Shown here: positions 50,775 to 57,501 of the stretch, piece after piece | How the letters are laid out: each line of letters begins with the position of its first letter | How positions within the stretch are numbered: the first letter of the stretch is position 1 | Source of the DNA: Georgenia thermotolerans | Lineage (GTDB): Bacteria; Actinomycetota; Actinomycetes; Actinomycetales; Actinomycetaceae | Assembly (NCBI RefSeq): GCF_009193185.1 | Contig: NZ_VUKF01000001.1 | Location: 166,151-230,150, forward strand | Reading direction: 5' to 3' | Length of the DNA stretch: 64,000 bases | Translations under genes and position numbers: made by a program | Notes under the pieces: generated by a model | Told to the model about the DNA's origin: nothing | The model's input: the letters and a program-made list of their open reading frames with translations, nothing else | The model's database searches: none

Positions 50775-51261
50775 GGGTCTGAAGGTGCAGGCCACAACGA
50801 ACCAGAAGCTTGTGAGCCAGGTCGGCGGCGCGGTGCAGCGGATCGAGAAGCGTACTGAGGAGCGGGTCGAGAAGGCCGTCGAGCAGGTCGCCGGGGAGGC
50901 CTCGGCCACGATGACCGCGAACCTCGACGCCTCGAACGAGCGCGCCGAGCGGATGATGGCGGCGACGGCGAAGCTCGAAGCGCGTCAGCTCTGGTCGGCC
51001 GCCGCTGCGATGTGCCTCGCCCTGCTGCCGGTGGTCGTGGTCGTCGCCGGGCTCTGGATGGGCATCGCCGGTCTCATCACGGGCGCTCAGTGGGCGCTCG
51101 ACGTGGACGGGCGCATCTGGCTCGGCATCGGGCGCTGGCTCGTGGTCTCCGTGGGTCTTGCCGGGGCCGGCTACGGGCTCTTCGCGTCCGTCCGCTCGGC
51201 CGCCGGTCTCGTGGAGACGTGGAAGGGTCGCGGGGTGCCGAAGTGGCCGAGGTGGCGATGA
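50362..51261 (+). CDS. MobB-like membrane protein nested in the relaxase gene
   Basis: A protein of 299 residues. A long coiled coil (LTSILAAVEAQNTRIATLTEQQKKL, RIEKRTEERVEKAVEQVAGEA) precedes two membrane helices (MCLALLPVVVVVAGLWMGIAGLI and WLVVSVGLAGAGYGLFASV). AGGAGCAGGA precedes ATG 50362. Its first 413 bases overlap the relaxase gene in a different frame, as mobB does within mobA in ColE1- and RSF1010-type plasmids, whose MobB stabilises the relaxosome and contacts the membrane. The similarity is in layout and features, not proven homology. Confidence 0.8.
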   Translation: MSAALDRLKQQNGPVQSPQPLGSPETMELLTSILAAVEAQNTRIATLTEQQKKLAGFVKVMDEETTRRLERITTPASTSSPSSDVSARIASIESRQNEIASTLGEFAQSLNGESLNAASRTLVAEAQKNRAATASAIEGLKVQATTNQKLVSQVGGAVQRIEKRTEERVEKAVEQVAGEASATMTANLDASNERAERMMAATAKLEARQLWSAAAAMCLALLPVVVVVAGLWMGIAGLITGAQWALDVDGRIWLGIGRWLVVSVGLAGAGYGLFASVRSAAGLVETWKGRGVPKWPRWR

Positions 51262-51279
51262 TGGCTGGATCCGCTCGAG

Positions 51280-51591
51280 CTACCGGTTCCGATCAGCGGT
51301 CGAAGGATTTTCGCAGCAGCCGGTCCTGCGGCCTCGGTGCCGCCGCCCTAACCTGACGAGCATCCCCGCCGTGACGGCCATCACGACGGCGATCCCGGCA
51401 CCGATGATCCAGGGGTTACCGAGGAGCCCACCGACGCCCGCGAGTGCTCCGCCCGCCGCGATGAGCGGCAGGCCGCAACAGAGCAGCAACGGAAGCGCGC
51501 AGCATGCCAGCAAGAGCAGTCCGGTCCCTGCAGCGACGACGGGACCGGCGCGCCGTTCGTCGCGGTCCTGATCGGCGCTCGTCGTCTGCAC
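51280..51591 (-). CDS. Cys-rich small membrane protein of the mercury module
   Basis: A protein of 103 residues with two or three helices: GTGLLLLACCALPLLLCCGLPLIAAGGALAGVGGLLG and IIGAGIAVVMAVTAGMLV. Two Cys pairs (ACC and LCC) lie in helix 1 and another in the tail (RRTGCCEN). Cys pairs in a first helix are the Hg2+-handling feature of MerT/MerF-type importers, so it probably delivers mercury ions to MerA. It follows merA by 40 bases. GAAGAG precedes GTG 51591. Confidence 0.7.
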   Translation of the reverse strand: MQTTSADQDRDERRAGPVVAAGTGLLLLACCALPLLLCCGLPLIAAGGALAGVGGLLGNPWIIGAGIAVVMAVTAGMLVRLGRRHRGRRTGCCENPSTADRNR

Positions 51592-51631
51592 CTCTTCAGG
51601 ATGAGATCTCCCCGATTGCCTGCGCTGCCGG

Positions 51632-53053
51632 TCATGCGCAGCACGACAGCAGCGACGGGTCGGTGGTGAAGGCCTTCGCGGCGATCCGGATGCCCTCGGC
51701 CATCGTCAGGTAGGGAGCCCAGGCGTCGGCGATCTCGGCGACGGTCTTGCCGAGCACGTGGACACCGGCGGCGGCGAGCTCTCCGGCGTCCTTGGCGACG
51801 GCGGTCAGGCCGAGGATCTCGTTCGTGTCGGCGTTCACGACGATCTTGATGAACCCGCGGGTGTCGCGGTTGACCAGCGCGCGGGGCACGTGGTGCAGCG
51901 GCAGGACGCGGCAATCGCAGCGGATCCCCGCAGCAAGCACTTCCTTCTCGGTCATCCCGACCGCTCCGATCGCGGGCCCGGTGAACGTCACCCGCGGCAG
52001 GCGGGAATAGTCGACGGCACGATCGGCGTCGGCGAACGCGTTCTCGGCGACGAGGGTGCCGTGGTGGGCGGCGACGTAGACGAACTCGGGGTGCCCGGTC
52101 ACGTCGCCCGCGGCCCAGATCCGCGGGTTCGAGGACCGCAGCCGGTCGGAGACGACCACCTCGCCGGAGTCCCCGGTCTTCACCCCGACCGCATCGAGGT
52201 TCAGGCCATCGGTGACGGGACGGCGTCCGAGGGCGACGAGCACCTGCTCGGCGCGGAACTCCTGCGAGTCGCCGGACACGTCGGCGGTCACGACGGCCTC
52301 GCCTCCCGTGCCGCGGGAGACCCGGGTGGGCACCACGCGGCGGACGACGCGGATGCCTTCGTCGGCGAACGCCTCCTGAAGCGCCTTGGACACCTCCGGC
52401 TCCTCCTTCGAGGCGAGCCGGGACCGCACCAGCAGCGTGACCTGCGAGCCGAGGCGAGCGAACAGCTGCGCCTGCTCCAGGGCGACGTAGCCGCCGCCGA
52501 GCACCAGCAACGACTCAGGAACCTCAGCGAGTTCCATTGCCGTGGTCGAGGTCAGGTACCCGGTCTCCTCCAGGCCGTCGATCGGCGGAGCCCACGGGCG
52601 AGAACCAGTCGCGACCAGGAAGTGGTCGGCCTCGATGGTCTCGACCGTCCCGTCGCCGGCGATGATCTCCAGTACCGGGGCGTCTGGGCCGCCGGCGAAC
52701 GATGCATCGCCGCGGCGGACCTGCCAGCCGTAGGAGTCGGCGACGTCGGCGTACTTCTCGCCGCGCAGCGACTCGACCAGCGCCTGCTTCCCGGCGATCA
52801 GCGCAGGCATGTCCACTGTCTCAGCCGTCGCCGCGATCCCCGGGAACCGGCCTGAAGCGTCGGCGGCGACGTGACGGGTGTCGGCAGCGGCGATGAGGGC
52901 CTTCGACGGCACGCAGCCGGTGTTCACGCAGGTGCCGCCGAGCGTCCCGCGCTCGATCATCACCACCGACTTGCCGAGCGTGGTCGCACGGATGGCGGCG
53001 GCGAATGCTCCGCCTCCGGATCCGATGATGGCGAGGTCGTACTTGGTAGGCAT
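51632..53053 (-). CDS. merA: Mercuric reductase
   Basis: A protein of 473 residues. FAD site IIGSGGGAFAAAIRATTLG, redox-active disulfide GTCVNTGCVPSK (Cys42, Cys47), NAD(P)H site LVLGGGYVALEQAQLFARLG and second FAD motif WAAGDVTGHPEFVYVAA. The C-terminus ends LLSCCA; the Cys pair at 471-472 accepts Hg(II) in true MerA proteins. It reduces Hg2+ to volatile Hg0. There is no N-terminal NmerA domain. AGGAG precedes ATG 53053; the promoter has a MerR-family dyad. Confidence 0.95.
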   Translation of the reverse strand: MPTKYDLAIIGSGGGAFAAAIRATTLGKSVVMIERGTLGGTCVNTGCVPSKALIAAADTRHVAADASGRFPGIAATAETVDMPALIAGKQALVESLRGEKYADVADSYGWQVRRGDASFAGGPDAPVLEIIAGDGTVETIEADHFLVATGSRPWAPPIDGLEETGYLTSTTAMELAEVPESLLVLGGGYVALEQAQLFARLGSQVTLLVRSRLASKEEPEVSKALQEAFADEGIRVVRRVVPTRVSRGTGGEAVVTADVSGDSQEFRAEQVLVALGRRPVTDGLNLDAVGVKTGDSGEVVVSDRLRSSNPRIWAAGDVTGHPEFVYVAAHHGTLVAENAFADADRAVDYSRLPRVTFTGPAIGAVGMTEKEVLAAGIRCDCRVLPLHHVPRALVNRDTRGFIKIVVNADTNEILGLTAVAKDAGELAAAGVHVLGKTVAEIADAWAPYLTMAEGIRIAAKAFTTDPSLLSCCA

Positions 53054-53096
53054 CGCTGCTCCTGTCAGTCCTTGGATTTCTGCTCCGTCTCAGCCA

Positions 53097-53128
53097 TACT
53101 GGACCTTCCAGTACAGGGGAAGGTCAAG
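53097..53128 (-). promoter_or_regulatory. MerR-family promoter of merA
   Basis: On the minus strand, -35 TTGACC (53128-53123) and -10 CAGTAT (53102-53097) are separated by 20 bases, longer than normal, as in MerR-activated promoters. The spacer holds perfect inverted repeats GACCTTCC and GGAAGGTC eight bases apart. A second dyad, TACTGGA-AGG-TCCAGTA, overlaps its lower half. The dyad is closer to the CueR/ZntR-type operator than to the GTAC-type mer operator. Confidence 0.8.
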
Positions 53129-53156
53129 CGCGGCCGCGACACGGATGGAGGAGGCC

Positions 53157-53546
53157 ATGAGGATCGGGGAATTCGCCGAGGCGGCCGGCACCACGGCGAA
53201 GACGCTGAGGTTCTACGAAGAGCAGGGGCTGCTCCCCCCGCCCGACAGGACGTCGTCGGGGTACCGCGACTACCCGCCGGACGCAATCGCGCGCGTCGAC
53301 TTCGTCCACCGCGGCCAGGCCGCGGGCCTCACCCTCGCCCAGATCCGCCAGATCCTCGACATCCGCGACGGCGGCCATGCGCCCTGCGAGCACGTGCGCG
53401 ACCTGCTTGACGTGCGCCTCGCTGAGATCGAGCAGCAGATCGCGCAGCTCTCCGTGCTGCGCGACACTATCGCGGACCTCAGACAGGACGCCGCGCACCC
53501 GGACCCTGAAACGTGCAGCACCGATCAAGTGTGTAGGTACTTGTAG
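53157..53546 (+). CDS. MerR-family metal-responsive regulator
   Basis: A protein of 129 residues. Winged helix at 1-70 (MRIGEFAEAAGTTAKTLRFYEEQGLL), dimer helix 80-112, and metal site cysteines C77 (HAPCEHV), C120 and C126 (ETCSTDQVCRYL). Cys at position 77 instead of Ser marks divalent-metal sensors in this family, which suits Hg2+, Zn2+ or Pb2+. It is divergent from merA and should repress, then activate, that promoter by DNA twisting. GGAGGAGG precedes ATG 53157. Confidence 0.92.
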   Translation: MRIGEFAEAAGTTAKTLRFYEEQGLLPPPDRTSSGYRDYPPDAIARVDFVHRGQAAGLTLAQIRQILDIRDGGHAPCEHVRDLLDVRLAEIEQQIAQLSVLRDTIADLRQDAAHPDPETCSTDQVCRYL

Positions 53547-53574
53547 ACGACGGTAGCCAATGACTCCAACGCTA

Positions 53575-53610
53575 CAACCCCGATATGCGCTAGCGCATGT
53601 CGACGACGGC
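53575..53610. other. attR, right end of the integrated element
   Basis: Element DNA ends ...CCCCGATATGCGCTAG, meets CGCAT (53594-53598), then chromosomal GTCGACGACG. CGATATGCG here is the exact reverse complement of CGCATATCG at the left end. Confidence 0.85.
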
Positions 53611-53853
53611 GGTGCCCATCTCGATCCGCCGGGTGGACGCCGCGATGGCCGCGAGCAGCGGGAAGGGCGAGGCGAGCTGGCGGGCGAAGTGGTGCACGCG
53701 CACGAAGGCGCCGTCCAGGCCGAGCTCCTCGGCGGCCACGGCCAGCTCGACGGTCTGCAGGTGCGCCTCGGCGGCGCTGCGGGTGCGCGAGCCGGGCACG
53801 GCCTGCCAGTGCCCGAAGGACAGGAAGCCGATGCGCTTGCGGGGCCCGCTCAC
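53590..53853 (-). pseudogene. 5' part of the interrupted LLM-class flavin oxidoreductase
   Basis: Codes for 87 residues from GTG 53853 (VSGPRKRIGFLSFGHWQAVPGS) to TAVVDMR, then a TAG supplied by the element. This is the first beta-alpha-beta unit of a luciferase-like barrel. The start overlaps the SDR stop by 4 bases (GTGA). The remainder of the gene is at 44238-45023. Together they would make a ~346-residue enzyme, normal for the family. Confidence 0.93.
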
Positions 53854-54683
53854 GGCCGGCGCCAGTCGTCGCTCGTCAGGTGCGAGCCCGCCTGCGGGCC
53901 CATCTGCAGCATGCCGCCGTCGACCACCCACGACGCCCCGGTGACGTACCCGGCGTCGGGCCCGCACAGGAACGCCACGGTGGCGGCGACCTCGCGCGCG
54001 TCGCCCGGGCGGGCGACGGGGATGCCGGGTCGCTCCTTGCCGCGCAGCACGCTCTCGTCCTCCTGGCCGGTCATCGGGGTGGCGATCTCCCCCGGCGCGA
54101 CGGCGTTGACCGTGATGCCGTGCTCGGCCAGCTCGAGGGCCGCGACCTTGACGAGCAGCCCGAGGCCGCCCTTGGCGGCGCAGTAGGGCGCGGCGCCCAC
54201 CCGCGGGGCGTGCTCGTGCACGGAGGTGATCGCGACGATGCGCCCGCCGGTGCCGCCGGCGACCATGTGCCGGGCCGCGGCCTGCAGGCAGCAGAACGCC
54301 CCGTCGAGGTCGACGCCGACCACCTGGCGCCACCGGTCGAGGTCCATGTCCAGGAGCTGCTCGGCGCTGCCGGTGCCCGAGCACATCACCAGGGCGTCCA
54401 GGCCGCCCATCTCCTGCGCCAGGGCGTCGACCACCGTGGTGCCCTGGCGCGGGTCGGTCAGGTCCAGGCGCTGGACGTGCGCGGTGGCCCCCCGGGCACC
54501 GATCTCCTCGGCGGTGCGGCGGGCGCCGTCGTCGTCCTCGTGCCAGGTGATGGCGATGTGGCGGCCGGGCGCGGCCAGCGCGACGGCGGTGGCCTTGCCG
54601 ATGCCGGAGTCGGCGCCGGTGACGACGACGCGGCGCGGCTCGAAGGCGGCGGGCGGCTGGGTCGGGCTGGGGGTGGCGCTCAT
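53850..54683 (-). CDS. SDR-family oxidoreductase
   Basis: A protein of 277 residues. Cofactor motif VVVTGADSGIGKATAVAL, NAG-equivalent VMCSGTGSAEQL, active-site Ser in IVAITSVHEH and YxxxK in PYCAAKGGLGLL. The C-terminus (FLCGPDAGYVTGASWVVDGGMLQ) is classical. It is NAD(P)H-dependent; similar to glucose-1-dehydrogenase-like stress SDRs. GAGGGAGA precedes ATG 54683. It belongs to the small-gene operon upstream and is coupled to the interrupted oxidoreductase. Confidence 0.92.
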   Translation of the reverse strand: MSATPSPTQPPAAFEPRRVVVTGADSGIGKATAVALAAPGRHIAITWHEDDDGARRTAEEIGARGATAHVQRLDLTDPRQGTTVVDALAQEMGGLDALVMCSGTGSAEQLLDMDLDRWRQVVGVDLDGAFCCLQAAARHMVAGGTGGRIVAITSVHEHAPRVGAAPYCAAKGGLGLLVKVAALELAEHGITVNAVAPGEIATPMTGQEDESVLRGKERPGIPVARPGDAREVAATVAFLCGPDAGYVTGASWVVDGGMLQMGPQAGSHLTSDDWRRP

Positions 54684-54753
54684 GCGGTCTCCCTCGGGCA
54701 GGGGCGCGCGCCCCGTCGGTCGGACGGGGCGCGCGTGGTCCGGTGGCGGTCGG

Positions 54754-54990
54754 TCAGCTGCTGGCGGAGAGCCGCTTGGCCAGCAGCGCCTTGCCCTGCT
54801 CGGCGCCCTTCTTGCTGTCGTGCTGGGCCTTGCGGAAGAACTCGGCGAGCTCGTCGTCGCCGGCCTTCTCCGCGTCCTGGATGTAGGTCTCCAGCCGCAG
54901 GGCGTTGGACAGGCACGCCTCGGTGAACCAGATGATGTCGTAGTCCTTGTCCTTGGTGCCCGTGGTCCCGCCGGACTCGCTGCTGCTCAT
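54754..54990 (-). CDS. Small helical stress-type protein
   Basis: A protein of 78 residues: YDIIWFTEACLSNALRLETYIQDAEKAGDDELAEFFRKAQHDSKKGAEQGKALLAKRL, predicted as two long helices with a ferritin-like acidic/His pattern (E, D, H) but far too short for a ferritin. Such proteins accompany DUF3140 genes. GAGGGGAG precedes ATG 54990. Function unknown. Confidence 0.78.
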   Translation of the reverse strand: MSSSESGGTTGTKDKDYDIIWFTEACLSNALRLETYIQDAEKAGDDELAEFFRKAQHDSKKGAEQGKALLAKRLSASS

Positions 54991-55080
54991 CGGTGCGCTC
55001 CCCTCGTGTGTAGGTGGCCGTGACCGGTCCCGGCCGCGGCGCCGACGGCCCGCCCGGCTCCGGTGCCGGGCGCCGCCCGG

Positions 55081-55365
55081 TCAACCCTCGCGGGCGACCA
55101 GCTTGAAGAAGGTGCTGTCCGAGCCGTCCGCCTTCTGCTCCTGGTAGAGGAAGGCGAGCTGCTCGGCGTCGAACTTGGCGAACCAGTCGTCCCAGCTGAT
55201 GTGCTCGAGGTCCGACTCCCCGGCCCCGCCGGGGAAGTCGATGCGAAGCACCCCGGCCGTGCCGGACTTCTCGGTGCCCCGCACGCTCGCGGGCTTGCCG
55301 TCGTGCTCCTCGACCCAGCTGCGGATCTCGTCGTGGTCGGTGGTCGTGCGGCTCGTCGAGGCCAT
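55081..55365 (-). CDS. Small acidic protein of the DUF3140 cluster
   Basis: A protein of 94 residues (DHDEIRSWVEEHDGKPASVRGTEKSG, VLRIDFPGGAGESDLEHISWDDWFAKFDAEQLAFLYQEQKADG). The WDDWFAKFD and ALLYQ-like stretches recur in small proteins of actinobacteria and proteobacteria that are upregulated under stress; some databases mislabel them as branching enzymes. GAGGAGGAG precedes ATG 55365. Unknown function. Confidence 0.8.
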   Translation of the reverse strand: MASTSRTTTDHDEIRSWVEEHDGKPASVRGTEKSGTAGVLRIDFPGGAGESDLEHISWDDWFAKFDAEQLAFLYQEQKADGSDSTFFKLVAREG

Positions 55366-55380
55366 CGTCTCCTCCTCGGC

Positions 55381-55716
55381 TCAGCTCGGCTTGAGCGGGT
55401 CGTGCCCCAGCGACATGAGGCGGTGGCGCCACGCCTCCGAGCCGGCGGTGGGCTCGGGCTCCTCCCCGCGGGCCCCGCGGACCTGCTCCACGACGTCGCG
55501 CATGACCACGATGTCGTCGTCGGTGAGGTCGGTGCGACGCTTGCCAAGCACCTCCAGGACCGTGCGGGAGCGTTCGTTGCCGGCCTGGTCGGGAAGGACC
55601 TCGCCCTCCTCGCCGGCCGCCGAGGTGGCGAGCCAGTCGCGTAGCTCCGCCGACGTCATGTTGACCAGGGCGTGGAACTCGTTCCACAGCTCGTCGTCGA
55701 TCGCGGTCTCGGCCAT
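55381..55716 (-). CDS. DUF3140 protein
   Basis: A protein of 111 residues with DELWNEFHALVNMTSAELRDWLATSA and a second helical motif (VLEVLGKRRTDLTDDDIVVMRDVVEQVRG), the DUF3140 pattern. DNA binding has been suggested for the fold but not shown here. AGGAGGA precedes ATG 55716. It begins the run DUF3140 / 94-residue / 78-residue / SDR / flavin oxidoreductase. Confidence 0.85.
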   Translation of the reverse strand: MAETAIDDELWNEFHALVNMTSAELRDWLATSAAGEEGEVLPDQAGNERSRTVLEVLGKRRTDLTDDDIVVMRDVVEQVRGARGEEPEPTAGSEAWRHRLMSLGHDPLKPS

Positions 55717-55888
55717 GCGTCCTCCTGCCGTGTGGGGGCTGCTGTCCGTCCCCCGACCGTACGAGCGATGGCAGGCCCGCGCACCTCGGCACCGGGCACC
55801 CGGGAGCCGCGTGGAGGGTGGCGTGAGCGCGGTCAGCGGCGCTGCGAGACCGTCGCCCCCGCCCGGGTGGTGGGGTGCGCGGGGAGCG

Positions 55889-56119
55889 TCAGAGCCGCTC
55901 GAGGCGCGGGCTGTTCAGCGCCACCCGACGACGGTCCCCGTTGCCGAAGTCGACGATGACCGAGGCGGGGCCGTCGAGGGCGACGACGCGGCCGAGGCCG
56001 TGACGGTCGTGGCTGACCTGCTCGCCGACGGCGATCGGGGCCGCCTTCGCGGCCGCCGCCTCCCGGGCCGCGTTGAACGGGCTGTTGGCGAGATGCGGAC
56101 GCTTGCCGGTGGAGGTCAT
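55889..56119 (-). CDS. Small KOW/CarD-like domain protein
   Basis: A protein of 76 residues. The C-terminal half (PIAVGEQVSHDRHGLGRVVALDGPASVIVDFGNGDRRRVAL) is a small beta-barrel like the C-terminal domain of UvrD helicases and the CarD/TRCF Tudor fold, which bind RNA polymerase. The N-terminal 30 residues are basic and Ala-rich. GGGGGAG precedes ATG 56119. A polymerase-binding role is an inference. Confidence 0.75.
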   Translation of the reverse strand: MTSTGKRPHLANSPFNAAREAAAAKAAPIAVGEQVSHDRHGLGRVVALDGPASVIVDFGNGDRRRVALNSPRLERL

Positions 56120-56369
56120 GGGTCCAGTCTCCCCCGGTCTGGGGCCTGGCGTGAACCCGAGCGCAATTTTCGTCGCCGTTCTCACGTCGCCGCGCGTGTC
56201 GGCACGCCCCGCGCGCGGATGGGTCACAAGCCGCCCGCCGGGGCCGGGCCGCGGGCCGTCGCGGCCGGGACCCGCTCGCGTATCGGCCATCGCTGGACCG
56301 GTAGCACATCGGACGTTATCGAACTGTTACCTTGTCGCCCGTCCTTCACCCTCCCCAGGAGAACCAGCT

Positions 56370-57389
56370 GTGACTGCCCAGTCCTCCCGCCGGCGCCGGT
56401 CCGCCCTCGCCGCCCTGGCCGCCGCCGCCGTCGCGATCCCCGCCGGCCTGGCCGCCGCCCCCGCCACGGCGGCCCCGGCCGCGCCCGCCCCCGCCACGCT
56501 CCAGGCCTCGGTCACCGCGCAGATCGAGGCGGCGATCTTCACCCAGGTCAACGCCTACCGCGCGACCAACGGCGTCGCCCCGCTCACCCGCAACGGTGGC
56601 ATCGACGCCGTCGCTCGCGGCTGGAGCCAGACCCAGGCCGACCGTGGCAAGCTGTCGCACAACCCCAGCTACGGCGACCAGATGCCGGCCGGGGCGTCGG
56701 CATGGGCCGAGAACGTCGCGTACCTCCAGGGCTACAGCGTGAGCCAGATGGCCAAGGTCTTCGTCGACGACTGGATCAGCTCCCCCGGGCACCGCCGCAA
56801 CATCCTCGACGCCGGCATGACCCACACCGGCATCGGCGTCGCGCAGAACGCCGCCGGTGAGGTGTTCGCCACCCAGAACTTCGGCCGCTACGCGGGCGGG
56901 ATCTCCGGCGACGCCTCGCCGGCGCCGGCCCCCCAGCCCGCGCCGTCGACCCCCGCCCCGGAGCGCACGACGCGGCCCGCGCCGGCACCGACGAAGGCCC
57001 CCGCCCCGGCGCCGTCGAAGGCCCCCGCGCCCGCGCCGCAGCCCGAGCGGCCGAGCGCCGCGGCGCCCGCGCCGGCCCCGAGCACCCGCCCCGGCGACGA
57101 GCCGACCACGCCTGCGCAGGAGGAGTCCGCCCAGCCGACCGCGGAGGCGACCGAGGACGCCCCCACCGCCGACGCCGGCACCCCGGGCGAGAACCAGGAC
57201 GCCGCCGAGGCACCGGCGGACCGCGCCGGCGGCCCGGCTGGAGCCACGGGCCACGAGCCGGCCACGGAGCACGACCGGGCCTCGGGCCACGAGGACGCGG
57301 CCGGCCGCGAGTCCGGGCACGCGAGCGAGCGCCTCAACCGCTTCCAGCGGATGGTGCTCGAGATCCTCATGAGCGTCTTCACCCGCTGA
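56370..57389 (+). CDS. Secreted CAP/SCP-domain protein
   Basis: A protein of 339 residues. Signal peptide (SALAALAAAAVAIPAGLAAAPATA), then a CAP domain (~50-175): FTQVNAYRATNGVAPL, WSQTQADRGKLSHNPSYGDQMPAGASAWAENVAYL and SPGHRRNILDAGMTHTGIGVAQ with conserved His/Glu. The rest is a long Pro/Ala/Thr-rich exported tail ending ERLNRFQRMVLEILMSVFTR, an amphipathic helix. GTG 56370 has AGGAGAA upstream. The 250-base 5' region is rich in hairpins and has GTTACC near 56325 as a possible -10. Confidence 0.9.
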   Translation: MTAQSSRRRRSALAALAAAAVAIPAGLAAAPATAAPAAPAPATLQASVTAQIEAAIFTQVNAYRATNGVAPLTRNGGIDAVARGWSQTQADRGKLSHNPSYGDQMPAGASAWAENVAYLQGYSVSQMAKVFVDDWISSPGHRRNILDAGMTHTGIGVAQNAAGEVFATQNFGRYAGGISGDASPAPAPQPAPSTPAPERTTRPAPAPTKAPAPAPSKAPAPAPQPERPSAAAPAPAPSTRPGDEPTTPAQEESAQPTAEATEDAPTADAGTPGENQDAAEAPADRAGGPAGATGHEPATEHDRASGHEDAAGRESGHASERLNRFQRMVLEILMSVFTR

Positions 57390-57430
57390 CCGCGCAACCC
57401 GGCGGCAGGTCCGTCCGGGAGCAGGAGTCC

Positions 57431-57465
57431 GGCCGGAGCCCGCACCCCACGGTGCGGCTCCGGCC
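57431..57465. terminator. Strong hairpin between convergent genes
   Basis: GGCCGGAGCCCGCAC (57431-57445) pairs with GTGCGGCTCCGGCC (57452-57465) with one bulged C and a six-base loop. It can serve both the CAP gene and the convergent phosphoesterase gene. Confidence 0.75.
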
Positions 57466-57501
57466 GTTCGCGACGGCTGGTGCACCGGCCATGGCGCGAC
57501 G

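Larger units (their letters stand above)
45019..53598. mobile_element. Integrative and mobilizable element with HUH-SF3 Rep and mercury module
   Basis: About 8.58 kb lying between the two halves of a flavin oxidoreductase gene and bounded by CGCAT direct repeats. Removing it rejoins ...TAVVDMR to YENPLYMAEE in frame. Contents in order: large serine recombinase, palindrome cluster, small coupled genes, iteron-like repeats, Rep, MobC, relaxase with nested MobB-like gene (all plus strand); then the Cys-rich membrane protein and merA (minus), and the MerR-family gene (plus). Visibly lower GC and more mixed codon use than the flanks support transfer. It lacks conjugation-pore genes, so it must be mobilised by a helper. 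Confidence 0.93.

Noticed and set aside
51381..51914. Minus-strand open frame across the end of merA
   Set aside because: Arg/Pro-rich frame-shifted reading of merA and its partner with no domain.
45019..53598. CGCAT flanks plus terminal inverted matches read as a transposon with 5-bp target duplication
   Set aside because: No transposase is present. The inverted sequences include CGCAT itself and join to a palindrome, as in a serine-integrase attP; the recombinase and the in-frame join fit site-specific integration better.
56120..56369. Riboswitch upstream of the CAP-domain gene
   Set aside because: The region is hairpin-rich, and secreted envelope proteins of actinobacteria can have c-di-AMP riboswitches, but I could not find the conserved core.
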